DNA of 54,481 bases from Chloroflexota bacterium (GCA_028875185.1 JAPPFH010000157.1:1-54481), one strand, 5' to 3'. Numbered from the stretch's first letter, positions 27,777 through 36,945 are shown. Notes: a model not told the origin generated them from the letters alone. A program made the numbers and translations.

Positions 27777-29192
27777 ATGAAACGTCCGAATATCCTGCTT
27801 GTTTACACTGATCAGCAGCGCTGGGATGCGCTGGGCGTCAACGGCAATGGCGAAATCATCAGTCCCAACCTCGATGCGCTGGCGGCGCGCGGCACGAACT
27901 TCAGCCGCCATTTTGTCCAGAATCCGGTTTGCATGCCCAGCCGCGTCAGCATGCTTTCGAGCCAGTACCCCTCGACTCTGCGCATCACGCACATGGGCGT
28001 GCCAGTGCCACAAGACCTGATGACCCTGCCGCGCCTGCTCAAGCAGTACGGCTATCGAACAGCGAACATCGGCAAGCTGCACTTTCTGCCGCACGCCAAT
28101 CGCGATCATCGGCAGCCGCATCCGTCCTATGGCTTCGATGTGCTGGAGGTCGCTGACGAACCTGGCGTTTACGAAGACGCGTATCGCGCCTGGGTGCGGC
28201 GACAGGCGCCCGATCAGATGGACGCTATCAGCGCCGGGCTGCCGCCGAATACGAGCGTCTGGCAGCGGGCGATGGGCATTGACGACGGCATTAAGCATCG
28301 TGGCGAGCCGCAGGGGCGGCATGACTTCAAACGGGCGATTCCTTTCGCCGCCGATGATCATCTGACTTACAGCGCCTTCGTCGGAGCGCGGACGACCGAA
28401 TTCATTGAAGCGGCGGGCGCCGAACCATTTTTCTGTATCGCCAGCTTTTACTCGCCTCACGCGCCTTGGATCGCGCCACAAACGTATCTCGACATGTATG
28501 ACGCGAATGGACTTTCGCTGCCGGAATATCCGGCGGAGATCGATAGGCGGCGGCCCGCCGATCCGAATGCCCTATGCTCCGATGAGCAGTTGCGCTCGGC
28601 GAAGCAAGGCTACTACGCGATGATCAGCGAGGTTGATTATTATGTCGGGCGGATCCTGGATGCGCTCGACAAGACCGGCAAACGGGAGGAAACGATCATT
28701 GTTTTCACCTCGGATCATGGCGAATGGCTGGGCGATCACTTGCGCTTCGGCAAGGGTTACCCGGCGGACGATGCCGTAAGCCGGGTTCCACTCATCATAT
28801 CGGCGCCCGGCGCGCCGGAAGCGCGCCAATACGATGGCATCGTCGAAGCGGTCGATATCGTGCCGACGCTGCTGGAGTTGGCGGCCATTCAGACTCCACC
28901 ATTTATGCAGGGCGAAAGCCTGGCGAACTTAATTATGGGCCAAGACGTACGCCGAAAACGCGCCGCCTTGACGGAAGGGACGGGTTGGAAAAGCCTGCGC
29001 ATTCCGCGGTTTCGGTATTTGATTCATGCTGACGGGCGGGAGAGTCTTTGGGATCTCGCGCTTGATCCGGGCGCATACCATGACCTGGCCGAAGAACCCG
29101 GCTATGAAGGCGAACTTACAGCATGCCGCCGATATCTGCTGACGCGGCTGCTGGAGATGGAGCGCCCGCGCGAGCGGACTTGGACCTACTAG
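27777..29192 (+). CDS. Type I sulfatase (arylsulfatase family, formylglycine dependent)
   Basis: Hydrolyses sulfate esters. The site for conversion to formylglycine is Cys52 in PVCMPSRVSML, a standard CxPSR motif. Calcium ligands are seen at VYTDQQR near the N terminus and FTSDHGEWLGD further on. The 471-residue length is usual. The protein starts straight at the core with no signal peptide, which is unusual because most bacterial sulfatases are exported. The activating enzyme (FGE or anSME) is not in this window. A GAGGGG site precedes the ATG. Its stop overlaps the convergent DapA-family gene by four bases. Confidence 0.92.
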   Translation: MKRPNILLVYTDQQRWDALGVNGNGEIISPNLDALAARGTNFSRHFVQNPVCMPSRVSMLSSQYPSTLRITHMGVPVPQDLMTLPRLLKQYGYRTANIGKLHFLPHANRDHRQPHPSYGFDVLEVADEPGVYEDAYRAWVRRQAPDQMDAISAGLPPNTSVWQRAMGIDDGIKHRGEPQGRHDFKRAIPFAADDHLTYSAFVGARTTEFIEAAGAEPFFCIASFYSPHAPWIAPQTYLDMYDANGLSLPEYPAEIDRRRPADPNALCSDEQLRSAKQGYYAMISEVDYYVGRILDALDKTGKREETIIVFTSDHGEWLGDHLRFGKGYPADDAVSRVPLIISAPGAPEARQYDGIVEAVDIVPTLLELAAIQTPPFMQGESLANLIMGQDVRRKRAALTEGTGWKSLRIPRFRYLIHADGRESLWDLALDPGAYHDLAEEPGYEGELTACRRYLLTRLLEMERPRERTWTY

Positions 29193-30103
29193 CCAAGCGT
29201 TTCGAACGGGTATTCGGCAATTGCGTATTCAGCCACCAAGGACCATAGCGCTTCAACTGCGCGAATATCATCGGCGTCCAGGCTAATCTTCTGGGGGTCG
29301 CGGACGAAAGGCGAATTCAAGACGCCGCGCCGCCACATAAGGTACTTGTGAAAAGACACGCCGTATACAGTCGCGTAGTTTAGCAGCGGCAGCAGGCGAT
29401 AACTGATGCGCTCAGCCCGCTCGATGTCGCCAGCGCGATATAGATTGTAAATCTGGACTTGCGCATCGACCAAGCCGCCGGCTGGCATATTGCCACAGGC
29501 GCCGCGCTTCAGCTCGTCCACAAGATACGACCCATTTGCGCCGCCAAAAACGCCAGCGCAATTGCCCGAATCAAGCGCGATAATCTGGCTGATGTGCTGC
29601 AAAATCGGATTTGTCTCTTCCTTGATGTAGAGAATATTGTCTTCAATAGCCAGCAGCTCGACCAGCTCACGCGGGGACAGCGGCGTGCCTATTGGCGCGG
29701 GCGCGTTCTGAATGATCAGCGGGCGCTCAAATTGCGCCAGCGCCCGGTAATATTCGCGCAGGTCCAGCTTTGATGCTTTTCGCAGGTAAGGCGGCATCGC
29801 CATCAACGCTGTTGCGTCGTGCTTGCAGGCATGTTCGGCGAATTCAAGCGCGATCCGCTGGTTCAGCCCTTGCACGCCGACGATGAAGGGGGCGCGCCCG
29901 GCGATGGCGTCGCTGGCGAATTCGACCACCTGATGGCGCTCGGCATCGCTGAGCGTGAAGAACTCGCTGGCGAGCGCCGGCGTGACCAATCCATGTACGC
30001 CAGCCGCCATACAGAATTCGATTTGCTTGGCGAAGCTCTCCCAATCGATGGCGCCGCCGTCGTCAAAGGGCGTCTGCAGAATTTGATAGATGCCGGCTAA
30101 CAC
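29189..30103 (-). CDS. DapA/N-acetylneuraminate lyase family aldolase
   Basis: Class I aldolase or dehydratase of the DHDPS superfamily, 304 residues. The Schiff-base lysine lies in LYIKEETN. Other active-site positions differ from true dihydrodipicolinate synthase: the GTTGE loop is ALASEF, and the Tyr of YNxP is replaced (IIQNAPAP). It is therefore unlikely to make dihydrodipicolinate and may cleave or dehydrate a sugar-acid-derived keto acid. A GTG start follows GGAGG by eight bases. The enolase-superfamily gene starts 234 bases away in the other direction, and such dehydratase-aldolase pairs are common in sugar-acid pathways. Confidence 0.85.
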   Translation of the reverse strand: MLAGIYQILQTPFDDGGAIDWESFAKQIEFCMAAGVHGLVTPALASEFFTLSDAERHQVVEFASDAIAGRAPFIVGVQGLNQRIALEFAEHACKHDATALMAMPPYLRKASKLDLREYYRALAQFERPLIIQNAPAPIGTPLSPRELVELLAIEDNILYIKEETNPILQHISQIIALDSGNCAGVFGGANGSYLVDELKRGACGNMPAGGLVDAQVQIYNLYRAGDIERAERISYRLLPLLNYATVYGVSFHKYLMWRRGVLNSPFVRDPQKISLDADDIRAVEALWSLVAEYAIAEYPFETLG

Positions 30104-30172
30104 GAATACTGCCTCCTGCCCCTGAAAGAGCGCCTATTTCGCGAATACGATTCTTCAAAACTATCGAATGTA

Positions 30173-30272
30173 TGTAGGGGCGAGCCGCTGGCTCGCCTGC
30201 CATCCCGCGTTTTCAGAAGCGGGCGACCCATAGGCTTGCCCATACGATATGCATATTATACTGCCCCCTACA
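30173..30272. repeat. GTAGGGGCG hairpin repeat with degenerate second copy
   Basis: A plus copy (30173-30197) has arms GGCGAGCC and GGCTCGCC. A degenerate hairpin GGGCGACCC/GGCTTGCCC follows (30221-30241), and a CCCCCTACA end (30264-30272) closes the unit. It lies in the 233-base spacer between divergent genes, where I find no convincing promoter. Confidence 0.65.
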
Positions 30273-30336
30273 GGTTTGCGTTAAACTCGTGATTATGCGT
30301 CGTTCGCCAATTTCGAAATGAGTGGAGGCACGAGTC

Positions 30337-31491
30337 ATGAGCATCAGCAAGGTCGAGGCGATACCGGTACGCATCAAGCGCGAAGAAGCCTACCTTGGCG
30401 ACATACCCAAAGCCGCTGATCCAGCGGCTTACTTCACACGCCCACCGTATCGCGCGCTTTATTCCGCTAATTTTGAGACCGCGTTCGTCAAGATTACGAC
30501 TGCGGATGGCTTAATCGGCTGGGGCGAGGCGCTGGCGCCGGTCGCGCCGGAGGTTGTCTGCACGATTATCGAGCAGCTGCTGGCGCCCGTGCTGCTAGGA
30601 CGCGATCCGCTAGATGGCAACGTGCTGTGGAACGTCATGTATGACCTCATGCGCGAGCGCGGCTATTACGGCGGTTTCATGCTGGACGCCATCAGCGCTT
30701 GCGATACGGCACTGTGGGATCTTCGCGGAAAACTGCTGGATCAGCCGGTATTCAAGCTGCTGGGCGGCGCCTATCACGAGCGCGTGCCTTGCTATGTGTC
30801 TGGGCTGCCGCGCCCGACTGCGGAAGAACGGGCGGGGCTGGCGCTGGACTATGTGGAGCGCGGCTTTAACGCGTTTAAGCTGGCGGCTGGTCACGGCGTG
30901 GCGGAAGATGCCGCCAGTGTTCGGTCGTTGCGCGGCGCATTGGGCGCGGAGGCCAACCTGCTGCTGGATGCGCACTGGGTTTATTCGCTGGATGAGGCGG
31001 TGCAGTTGGGGCATGCGCTGATGGAATTGGGCGTCGGCTTTTTTGAGGCGCCGATCAACCCGGAGGACGTGGAATCACATGCGCGGCTGGCGGCGGCCGT
31101 GGCTGTACCCGTCGCACACGGTGAAACCGAACGCACACGCTATCAATTTCAGCCTTGGTTGATGCGGAAAGCGGCTGATATCTTGCAGCCCGATGTCGGG
31201 CGCGCCGGCATCTCGGAGACCATCAAGATCGCGGCGATGGCGGAAGCCTTCAATGTGAAGATGGCGCCGCATCTGAGCGTGGGCTTGGGCGTGTGCATCG
31301 CGGCGACGATTCACGCAGCGGCGGCGATTCCTAATCTCTATTTGCTGGAATATCAGCCGCCGGTCTTCGAAATCGCAAACCTGCTGCTCAAATCACCGCT
31401 GATCTGCGAGGCCGGCTATTATGAGATTCCGCCGGGAGTCGGGCTCGGCGTCGAGATTGATGAAGAGCGTCTGAGCGCGCTTCAGGCGTAG
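30337..31491 (+). CDS. Enolase superfamily, mandelate racemase/muconate lactonizing enzyme type
   Basis: Acid-sugar dehydratase or racemase. The capping domain is followed by a barrel with metal ligands Asp (LLLDAHW), Glu (FFEAPI) and Glu (AHGETE), and a late His (MAPHLSVG). DAISACDTALWDLRGK is a family hallmark. The KxK motif on the second strand is FKLAAG here, so the second lysine, the usual base, is absent. The ATG at 30337 has GGAGG eight bases upstream, better than a GTG at 30322; the product has 384 residues. It overlaps the convergent PhyH gene by ten bases. Confidence 0.88.
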   Translation: MSISKVEAIPVRIKREEAYLGDIPKAADPAAYFTRPPYRALYSANFETAFVKITTADGLIGWGEALAPVAPEVVCTIIEQLLAPVLLGRDPLDGNVLWNVMYDLMRERGYYGGFMLDAISACDTALWDLRGKLLDQPVFKLLGGAYHERVPCYVSGLPRPTAEERAGLALDYVERGFNAFKLAAGHGVAEDAASVRSLRGALGAEANLLLDAHWVYSLDEAVQLGHALMELGVGFFEAPINPEDVESHARLAAAVAVPVAHGETERTRYQFQPWLMRKAADILQPDVGRAGISETIKIAAMAEAFNVKMAPHLSVGLGVCIAATIHAAAAIPNLYLLEYQPPVFEIANLLLKSPLICEAGYYEIPPGVGLGVEIDEERLSALQA

Positions 31492-32318
31492 CGGCTGCGG
31501 GCTAATCCCGGTATGAGCGGCGGATTCGGGCGCGCGATTTGCAGGCGCTCGGGCGTCAGGCGCGCGGCCAACTCTTCCGATACCTGGTAACCAAAGCGGA
31601 AGTTGCCCCAGGATGGACCGTAACGGAATACGATGATGCGTCGCTCGCCGGGATTGACTCGTTCAGCCGAGCCATGGCAGAGCGCGTCGACAAAAAGGAG
31701 CGCATCGCCGGCGTCCATGTAAATGTTTAGCGCGCCTTCGACGTGGTCAACCGATGCGACCTCCTGGCCCATGCCGTGTTTGCCCTCGTCGGGGTGGGGG
31801 AAATGCGCTTTGTGGCTGGCGGGCACGACCATCGTGTTGCCATCGCCCGGTCCGATGTCGGTCAGCGCCATCAAAATATTGATCTGCCCGCAATGGAAGC
31901 GGCCGTTATAGTAGCGGAACTGGGTGCGTTTGGTGCCCTCGTGTCCGCCGGAGTGCAAGCCGATCGCCTCGCCAGGTCCGCGGATATTGGCGAAGCACTC
32001 ATCAATGAAAAGGGGACCATGATTGTAATCGAAGCTGTCGGCGCCACCAACGAAATACTTGACCTTTTCGACCCACGACGGGTGGTCGATCAGCTTTTCG
32101 AAGGGCTCGCCGCCTTCGTAGATTTGCTGCAAATTCACGCCATCGTCATCCCCGTAGGTATGACCGTGCACATAGCCCTTCCATTCGCCCGCCTGCATCG
32201 GCAGCAGCGCGTCAATGGCGGCGTTGATATCGGCGACCTCCTGTTTTGGCAGCGCGCCTTTCAGCACTAGAAAGCCGTTGAGATCGAAAAAGTAGCGTTC
32301 GCGTTCCGTAACCTGCAT
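31482..32318 (-). CDS. Phytanoyl-CoA dioxygenase (PhyH) family protein, second copy
   Basis: Fe(II)/2-oxoglutarate oxygenase fold of 278 residues. Typical segments are YFFDLNGFLVLKGAL at the start, CGQINILMALTDIGPGDGNTMVVPASHK in the core (in shorter motifs: ALTDIGPGDG, VPASHK), and LCHGSAERVNPGERRI with the distal His and the 2-oxoglutarate Arg. The HxD iron motif is not obvious; the matching place reads LHSGGHEG. So iron binding may differ. The ATG at 32318 follows AAGGGA; a longer in-frame reading lacks similarity. It is the last gene of the eight-gene minus-strand cluster. Confidence 0.83.
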   Translation of the reverse strand: MQVTERERYFFDLNGFLVLKGALPKQEVADINAAIDALLPMQAGEWKGYVHGHTYGDDDGVNLQQIYEGGEPFEKLIDHPSWVEKVKYFVGGADSFDYNHGPLFIDECFANIRGPGEAIGLHSGGHEGTKRTQFRYYNGRFHCGQINILMALTDIGPGDGNTMVVPASHKAHFPHPDEGKHGMGQEVASVDHVEGALNIYMDAGDALLFVDALCHGSAERVNPGERRIIVFRYGPSWGNFRFGYQVSEELAARLTPERLQIARPNPPLIPGLARSRYA

Positions 32319-32343
32319 CAATCGTCGTCCCTTCTTATCCCGA

Positions 32344-34632
32344 CTATTCGTAACAGTGTAACGCAAAGACTGCCGCCGGCGCATCGCCCTGGCTAGCGAT
32401 AATTTCGACCTGCAGGCGATCGGTTTCGATCGGCTCATCGAATTCGAATCGGTTGACGGTTTGGTGATTGTCCATTACTTCGGCGAGCAGCGCGCCTTCG
32501 CCATCGCGCAGCCGATAATGTTTGACGGCGAAGGGCATGACGTCTTCCGGATGACCTCGGGTCACGGTTTCCATGGCGTGGTCGAAGTCGGTGTCGAACA
32601 TCAGCGTCACGCGGCTGATTGACTGGGGCGCGATCCATTGGATATCCAGGGTCGGCGCTTCATCGTCGGGATCGGCAACCCAGGCGTTGACCTCGGCCAC
32701 CGGGCGCGCCAGACCATTGCAGACGTTTTGCGGGTCAAAGCCGTTGATCGGCGGGGAGAAGGTCATCGCCATATTCTGTCCCTCGGGGCGGCGTGGGGGC
32801 GTCCAGAATTCGAAGGCTTCGACGCCGATGTCTTCGTAGGGAATTTGATCACGCCAATATTGCAGCGCGATCAAGCCAGTTACGCGCATATCGCTAAGAT
32901 GCAGACGCAGAGCCGGATTCTCCATGACGCAGACGAAAATGTAGCGCGAATCATCGATTAGCTGGTCAAAGTCCAACTCAATTAATTGATTGTCGCCGGC
33001 GGGCAAGTCGACACTTAGCGTCGACAGAATGACGTCGGGCGTGTGATTGTCCCGTTTCGAGCTCATTCGAAGCTGCGCCGCCAGTCGCGTATCTTGCGCC
33101 GCGTCGACCGTGACGGTCATACGGGGCACGCGACCACGCTGCAAGGGCAGCATCTGGGCGTACGGGCGTTCGAGCGCTAGCCGCGGACCATCATCCGGTA
33201 GCGATTCCAGGCAGAGCTTGCTGGAGGCGGTTACGGTGGCTTGCCGGACGAGGTTTGCTTCGTCATCCAAGCGGAATTGCGGGATGTAACCGCCGACGCG
33301 CTGCAAATCGCGCTGCAAGAGTTTGACGTTTTCCGGCTCGGCGATGGCGCGCGGCAGCAAGTTTCGCTGAATGCAATGCGCCGCCGCCATGCCGACCGAT
33401 TGCGCCGCGCAAGCCAGCGTCAGCATCACCCGCGTCGAACCGAAAGCCACGTGCGAAGCGCTCATGATGCGGCCGGTGATGAAGAGGTTACGGATGTTCT
33501 TGCTGTACTGACTGCGGTAGGGCACTTGATAGACGCCTTTGGCGTGCCATTGATCGCAGCCGGGCAGCTCGCTGAAGACGCCGTCAGCCGGATGCAGATC
33601 AATCGACCAGCCGCCAAACGAGATGGCGTCGTAGTGTTGGCGCTGCTCGATAACATCCTGCTGAATCATCATAGTGTCGCCTTCGAAGCGCCGGCTCTCG
33701 CGCTTGCCGGGGATCTGCCCGACGAATTCCAGCGTCAGCGTCTCGGCATCGGGAAATTCGCCCGAGTTCTTGATGTAATTCCAGACGCCGTAGACGACCT
33801 TCCACAATTGCCATTTGATGGTCTCGGTTTCGTGCACGGTGTCCAGCCTGCCGCCATATTCGATCCACCACAATCGGCAGCCGTCGATGGCTGTGTTGAA
33901 GCTGCGGAAGCGCGGGATCTGCGTGATGTCTTCCAGCGCGTAATTGGGCGGCACAAATTTGACGGGCGCGCCGATGTCTTTGGTGTAGAAGTAAATCGAA
34001 TGTCCCAGCAAATAGCCGTACTCTTCGCTCGGCGCAAACTTCTCACCGAATTCCGCGCTGGCTTCGGCGCCCATGCGAAAGGCGGCGCCCGCTTGGAAGG
34101 CGACGATGCCATCGCCGGAGGCATCGCAGAAGAGCGGGGCATAGAGTTCATATTGCGTCGAGTTTTGGCTGCAGAAGGCGGTGACCGATTCGATCGTTTC
34201 GCCGTCGGATTTGCTGACGCTGACGGCGGCGGTGTTGAGCAGAAGGGTGATGTTCGATTCATCGGAAACTTTCTCAAGCAGCACGGTGTCGAAAATTAGC
34301 GAATTGCCTTCTTTGTTGCGGTACATATTCTCGACCAGGATTTCGTCGATGACACCGCCTTCGCGCGCCCAGCGGTTGTTGTTGTTCATATGCGAAGTCG
34401 CGCCCAGCGCCCAAAGACGGACTTCGCTGCTGGCGTTGCCGCCGAGGACGGGGCGATCCTGCACCAGCGCGACTTTGATGCCGGCGCGCGCCGCGGTGAT
34501 CGCCGCGCAGGTTCCCGCCAGCCCGCCGCCGACGATGACCAGATCGCTGTCGATGCGTATGGTCTTCGGGGCGCGCGCCGCAGCTGAATAGGGCTCGCTC
34601 AGCATTCTTGGAATCTGATTGTCTTGTTTCAT
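32344..34632 (-). CDS. FAD-dependent oxidoreductase with C-terminal sandwich domain
   Basis: A 762-residue member of the FAD_oxidored family (PF12831). The dinucleotide motif is LVIVGGGLAGTCAAI at about residues 31-45, followed by GGNASSEVRLW, a signature of this family. FITGRIMSASHVAFGSTRVM carries the second FAD-binding segment. The last ~280 residues form a probable beta-sandwich, seen in many Planctomycetota and Chloroflexota homologues. No signal peptide. The start follows AGGGAAAG. Relatives are annotated only generally and the substrate is unknown; placement between two PhyH genes suggests oxidation of the same molecule. Confidence 0.88.
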   Translation of the reverse strand: MKQDNQIPRMLSEPYSAAARAPKTIRIDSDLVIVGGGLAGTCAAITAARAGIKVALVQDRPVLGGNASSEVRLWALGATSHMNNNNRWAREGGVIDEILVENMYRNKEGNSLIFDTVLLEKVSDESNITLLLNTAAVSVSKSDGETIESVTAFCSQNSTQYELYAPLFCDASGDGIVAFQAGAAFRMGAEASAEFGEKFAPSEEYGYLLGHSIYFYTKDIGAPVKFVPPNYALEDITQIPRFRSFNTAIDGCRLWWIEYGGRLDTVHETETIKWQLWKVVYGVWNYIKNSGEFPDAETLTLEFVGQIPGKRESRRFEGDTMMIQQDVIEQRQHYDAISFGGWSIDLHPADGVFSELPGCDQWHAKGVYQVPYRSQYSKNIRNLFITGRIMSASHVAFGSTRVMLTLACAAQSVGMAAAHCIQRNLLPRAIAEPENVKLLQRDLQRVGGYIPQFRLDDEANLVRQATVTASSKLCLESLPDDGPRLALERPYAQMLPLQRGRVPRMTVTVDAAQDTRLAAQLRMSSKRDNHTPDVILSTLSVDLPAGDNQLIELDFDQLIDDSRYIFVCVMENPALRLHLSDMRVTGLIALQYWRDQIPYEDIGVEAFEFWTPPRRPEGQNMAMTFSPPINGFDPQNVCNGLARPVAEVNAWVADPDDEAPTLDIQWIAPQSISRVTLMFDTDFDHAMETVTRGHPEDVMPFAVKHYRLRDGEGALLAEVMDNHQTVNRFEFDEPIETDRLQVEIIASQGDAPAAVFALHCYE

Positions 34633-34672
34633 GATGCGCTTTCCCTAAGAGATTCTCTGCTTGGTCAGCCGC

Positions 34673-35524
34673 TCAGTGTCCTTGGCGATCCCGCTCTATG
34701 CCATGTTTTTCGCACCATTCATCCAGTGGATTGTAGCCGCCGCCCGGCTGAAACTCGGGCGTCTCATCAATTTCTTCACCAACAAGATATTTCTCAATGT
34801 CGCTGAGCTTATTCAGCAATGAAAGCTCTTGCTTGACAAAATCCATCGGCTTAAGCCAACGGTAGCAGTAGCCGATCATGACGCATTTGCGAGTGATGTC
34901 GCTGAAGTTTGGCGCGCCGGCGTGCCAGGTGCGGTACTCGAAAATGACGCAATCGCCAGGATTGAGCTGGGGTTCTATCGCCGTTGCCGGATCGGTCTCG
35001 CCCTCGGGAATCTCGATACTCTCTTTAAGCCGATTGCTGCCCGCCGCCAGCATCGTGACGCCCGAGTTCGGCTCGCTCAAATCGGTTAGGTAGAAGGCGC
35101 ATTTCAAGCCCAGGCGCGGATAATTATCTTGGCCCAAATCAAGCTGCGTACGGCCGCCATCGCGATGCCAGCCGGGCCGCCGAACGCTGTCGGGTGTTCC
35201 CGGCGGGTCTGGATGCCGATAGATGAGATGGCTGGTCGAAAGCTGCAAATTCGAACCCAGCAGTTGAATCACCAGCGGCAGGGTGACATCGTTGGTCAAG
35301 AGCGGGATGAAGGCATCGTCCATCACAATGCAATTGCGGAAGCCGTCGTAGAATTCGCTGGTCTGGTAGCGATTGACGCGCGCATCGGTGGCGATCAGTC
35401 GGTCGCCCGCTTCAATGAGCCGGCTGACTGAATCTTCGTCAAGCGCGTTGCGAACGATCAAATAGCCATCGTCGCGGAATTGCTGTCGCTGATCTTCTGT
35501 CAGTTTGGTAAATCCGTTGATCAT
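34673..35524 (-). CDS. Phytanoyl-CoA dioxygenase (PhyH) family protein, first copy
   Basis: Non-haem iron oxygenase, 283 residues. Here the facial triad is complete: WHRDGG gives HxD, WHAGAPN gives the distal His, and RKCVMIGY probably provides the 2-oxoglutarate arginine. The N terminus (QRQQFRDDGYLIVRNAL) is typical. AGGTGG precedes the ATG. It is 35 bases after the unknown gene and 40 before the FAD oxidoreductase in the same operon. Relatives hydroxylate lipids, methyl groups or small metabolites, so oxidative removal of a side group from the imported substrate is possible. Confidence 0.9.
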   Translation of the reverse strand: MINGFTKLTEDQRQQFRDDGYLIVRNALDEDSVSRLIEAGDRLIATDARVNRYQTSEFYDGFRNCIVMDDAFIPLLTNDVTLPLVIQLLGSNLQLSTSHLIYRHPDPPGTPDSVRRPGWHRDGGRTQLDLGQDNYPRLGLKCAFYLTDLSEPNSGVTMLAAGSNRLKESIEIPEGETDPATAIEPQLNPGDCVIFEYRTWHAGAPNFSDITRKCVMIGYCYRWLKPMDFVKQELSLLNKLSDIEKYLVGEEIDETPEFQPGGGYNPLDEWCEKHGIERDRQGH

Positions 35525-35559
35525 TATTGTCCACCTGCTTCATTCGTTGTTGGAATTCA

Positions 35560-36945
35560 TTAAGTATATGTGAAATAGGCTGTGGCCACACTATCATTCT
35601 TGCTGCGCAAGCGAACCCAATGGGCGCTGTAGCCGGCGGGAAAGACGTGAAAGGCATAACTGTCTGGCGCCACATCGAATGTGTCGTAGATCATCCACTT
35701 GCCGTTGCCGAGGAAATCGACTTCAAGCGCGAAGCGCGCGGGCGAGGCGCCGCCGTTGGCCAGGTGCAGCGCTTTTTTGTCAAAGCCGGTCATCAGATAG
35801 GGGTCGGAGATTTCACCGGCGCTGACCTCATCTTCCCACCAGACGCCGCCCCAGCCAGCCGGTTTGCCAAAGCGCCAAAGATCGTCAGTCTTACCGAAAT
35901 ACAAGCCCGATTGCGGCTCGCCCGCCAGGTGATTGGCGCCGCCGTGCGGGCTGGCATTATCGGCGCCGAGCACGAGCATGCCGCGATACGCGCAAAAATC
36001 GCCGTGCACCCAGAGATGAGTCGAGATTGGGCGGACGCCCCAGATATGATTGTCGTAAGCCCAGGTCGAAAGCTCGTAAAACATGCCGTGGCAATCCATG
36101 ATGAAGCGCTCATGATCAACCTCGCGGATGCGGGGCCACTCGGTCTGCCACATGTGATCGAAACAGTGGCTGGCTTTGGGCAGGCGATAGCGCTTCCATT
36201 CGCCGTTGGCTTCAGTGTAGACCTGGAGGATCGCCGAGCGCTTGTCCCAGCCCATAGCGAAGATCGTGCCGGCGAAGTCCCCGCGTCCGTTTACTTCAAT
36301 AAAGGGATTGCGCTCGATAATGGTCCAGCGCTCGCCGTCCCATTCCGCCAGCCGACCAGCCGCTTCGATGCCTTTGAAGTCGCGCTCGTCATAGCTGTTG
36401 TTGGCGACTACGACGCGGCCGAAATTGCTGTATGCCGCTTTGAAGTGCGCATACTCGTGATCGGGTACGCCGAGCTCGATGGTGAGATCGGCGAGAAAGC
36501 GCGTCTCCAAGGTGTGGACATTCAGCTCATAAAATTCGCCTTCCATGCCCAGCATGTAGACCAGGTTCCGCTGGTCGCTGAGGTGGCGCGTGGTTGAGCA
36601 GATCCGCACCTCGAGCAGATCCTCGACTGTGCGGACCTTGCCCTCGGCATCAATGACGTGCGGTCCGATGATTAGCTGGTTTGATTCCCAATGCGCCATA
36701 CGGTTGGTGTATGTGCCGACAGCGCTGGCGGGATGTTTCTCCATCTCCAACTCATGGTTGATGGTATAGAGTCCAGTGCCGACGCCGCTGGCGGATTTAT
36801 GCGAGACGTAAGTGACAATCCAGAGCGCCCCCGCCCAAGCCATCATTGCGCCGACGCCGCATTCCGTGCGCGGCGGACCGAGCTCGGCGGTCAGCGCCAG
36901 ATGGGGAAATACGCCGCTCGCGTTCAAATGCTGACCTGCTGCCAT
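35560..36945 (-). CDS. Unrecognised 461-residue protein, possibly a beta-propeller
   Basis: I do not recognise a named family. The protein is rich in Trp, Tyr and Gly with short repeating strand-like stretches (LAEWDGERW, FYELNVHTLE, MFYELSTWAYDNH, GLYFGKTDDLWRFG), which suggests a propeller of several blades. It has no signal peptide and no membrane segment. Several conserved-looking His/Asp sites (DHEYAHFK, SHCFDHMWQTEW, VHGDFCAYRG) could bind metal or ligand. Its ATG overlaps the end of the upstream sulfatase gene by 22 bases, so both are probably made together. A role in handling the same substrate is inferred from position only. Confidence 0.7.
   Translation of the reverse strand: MAAGQHLNASGVFPHLALTAELGPPRTECGVGAMMAWAGALWIVTYVSHKSASGVGTGLYTINHELEMEKHPASAVGTYTNRMAHWESNQLIIGPHVIDAEGKVRTVEDLLEVRICSTTRHLSDQRNLVYMLGMEGEFYELNVHTLETRFLADLTIELGVPDHEYAHFKAAYSNFGRVVVANNSYDERDFKGIEAAGRLAEWDGERWTIIERNPFIEVNGRGDFAGTIFAMGWDKRSAILQVYTEANGEWKRYRLPKASHCFDHMWQTEWPRIREVDHERFIMDCHGMFYELSTWAYDNHIWGVRPISTHLWVHGDFCAYRGMLVLGADNASPHGGANHLAGEPQSGLYFGKTDDLWRFGKPAGWGGVWWEDEVSAGEISDPYLMTGFDKKALHLANGGASPARFALEVDFLGNGKWMIYDTFDVAPDSYAFHVFPAGYSAHWVRLRSKNDSVATAYFTYT

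Noticed and set aside
33241-34299. Long open frame opposite the FAD oxidoreductase gene
   Set aside because: It is antisense to a clearly coding, motif-bearing gene and shows no domain features; GC-rich coding DNA often leaves open antisense frames.
35527-36597. Long open frame opposite the 461-residue unknown gene
   Set aside because: Possible in principle because the sense gene is unrecognised, but the sense frame has operon-like overlap, ribosome context and aromatic repeat structure, while the antisense product looks like a shadow frame.
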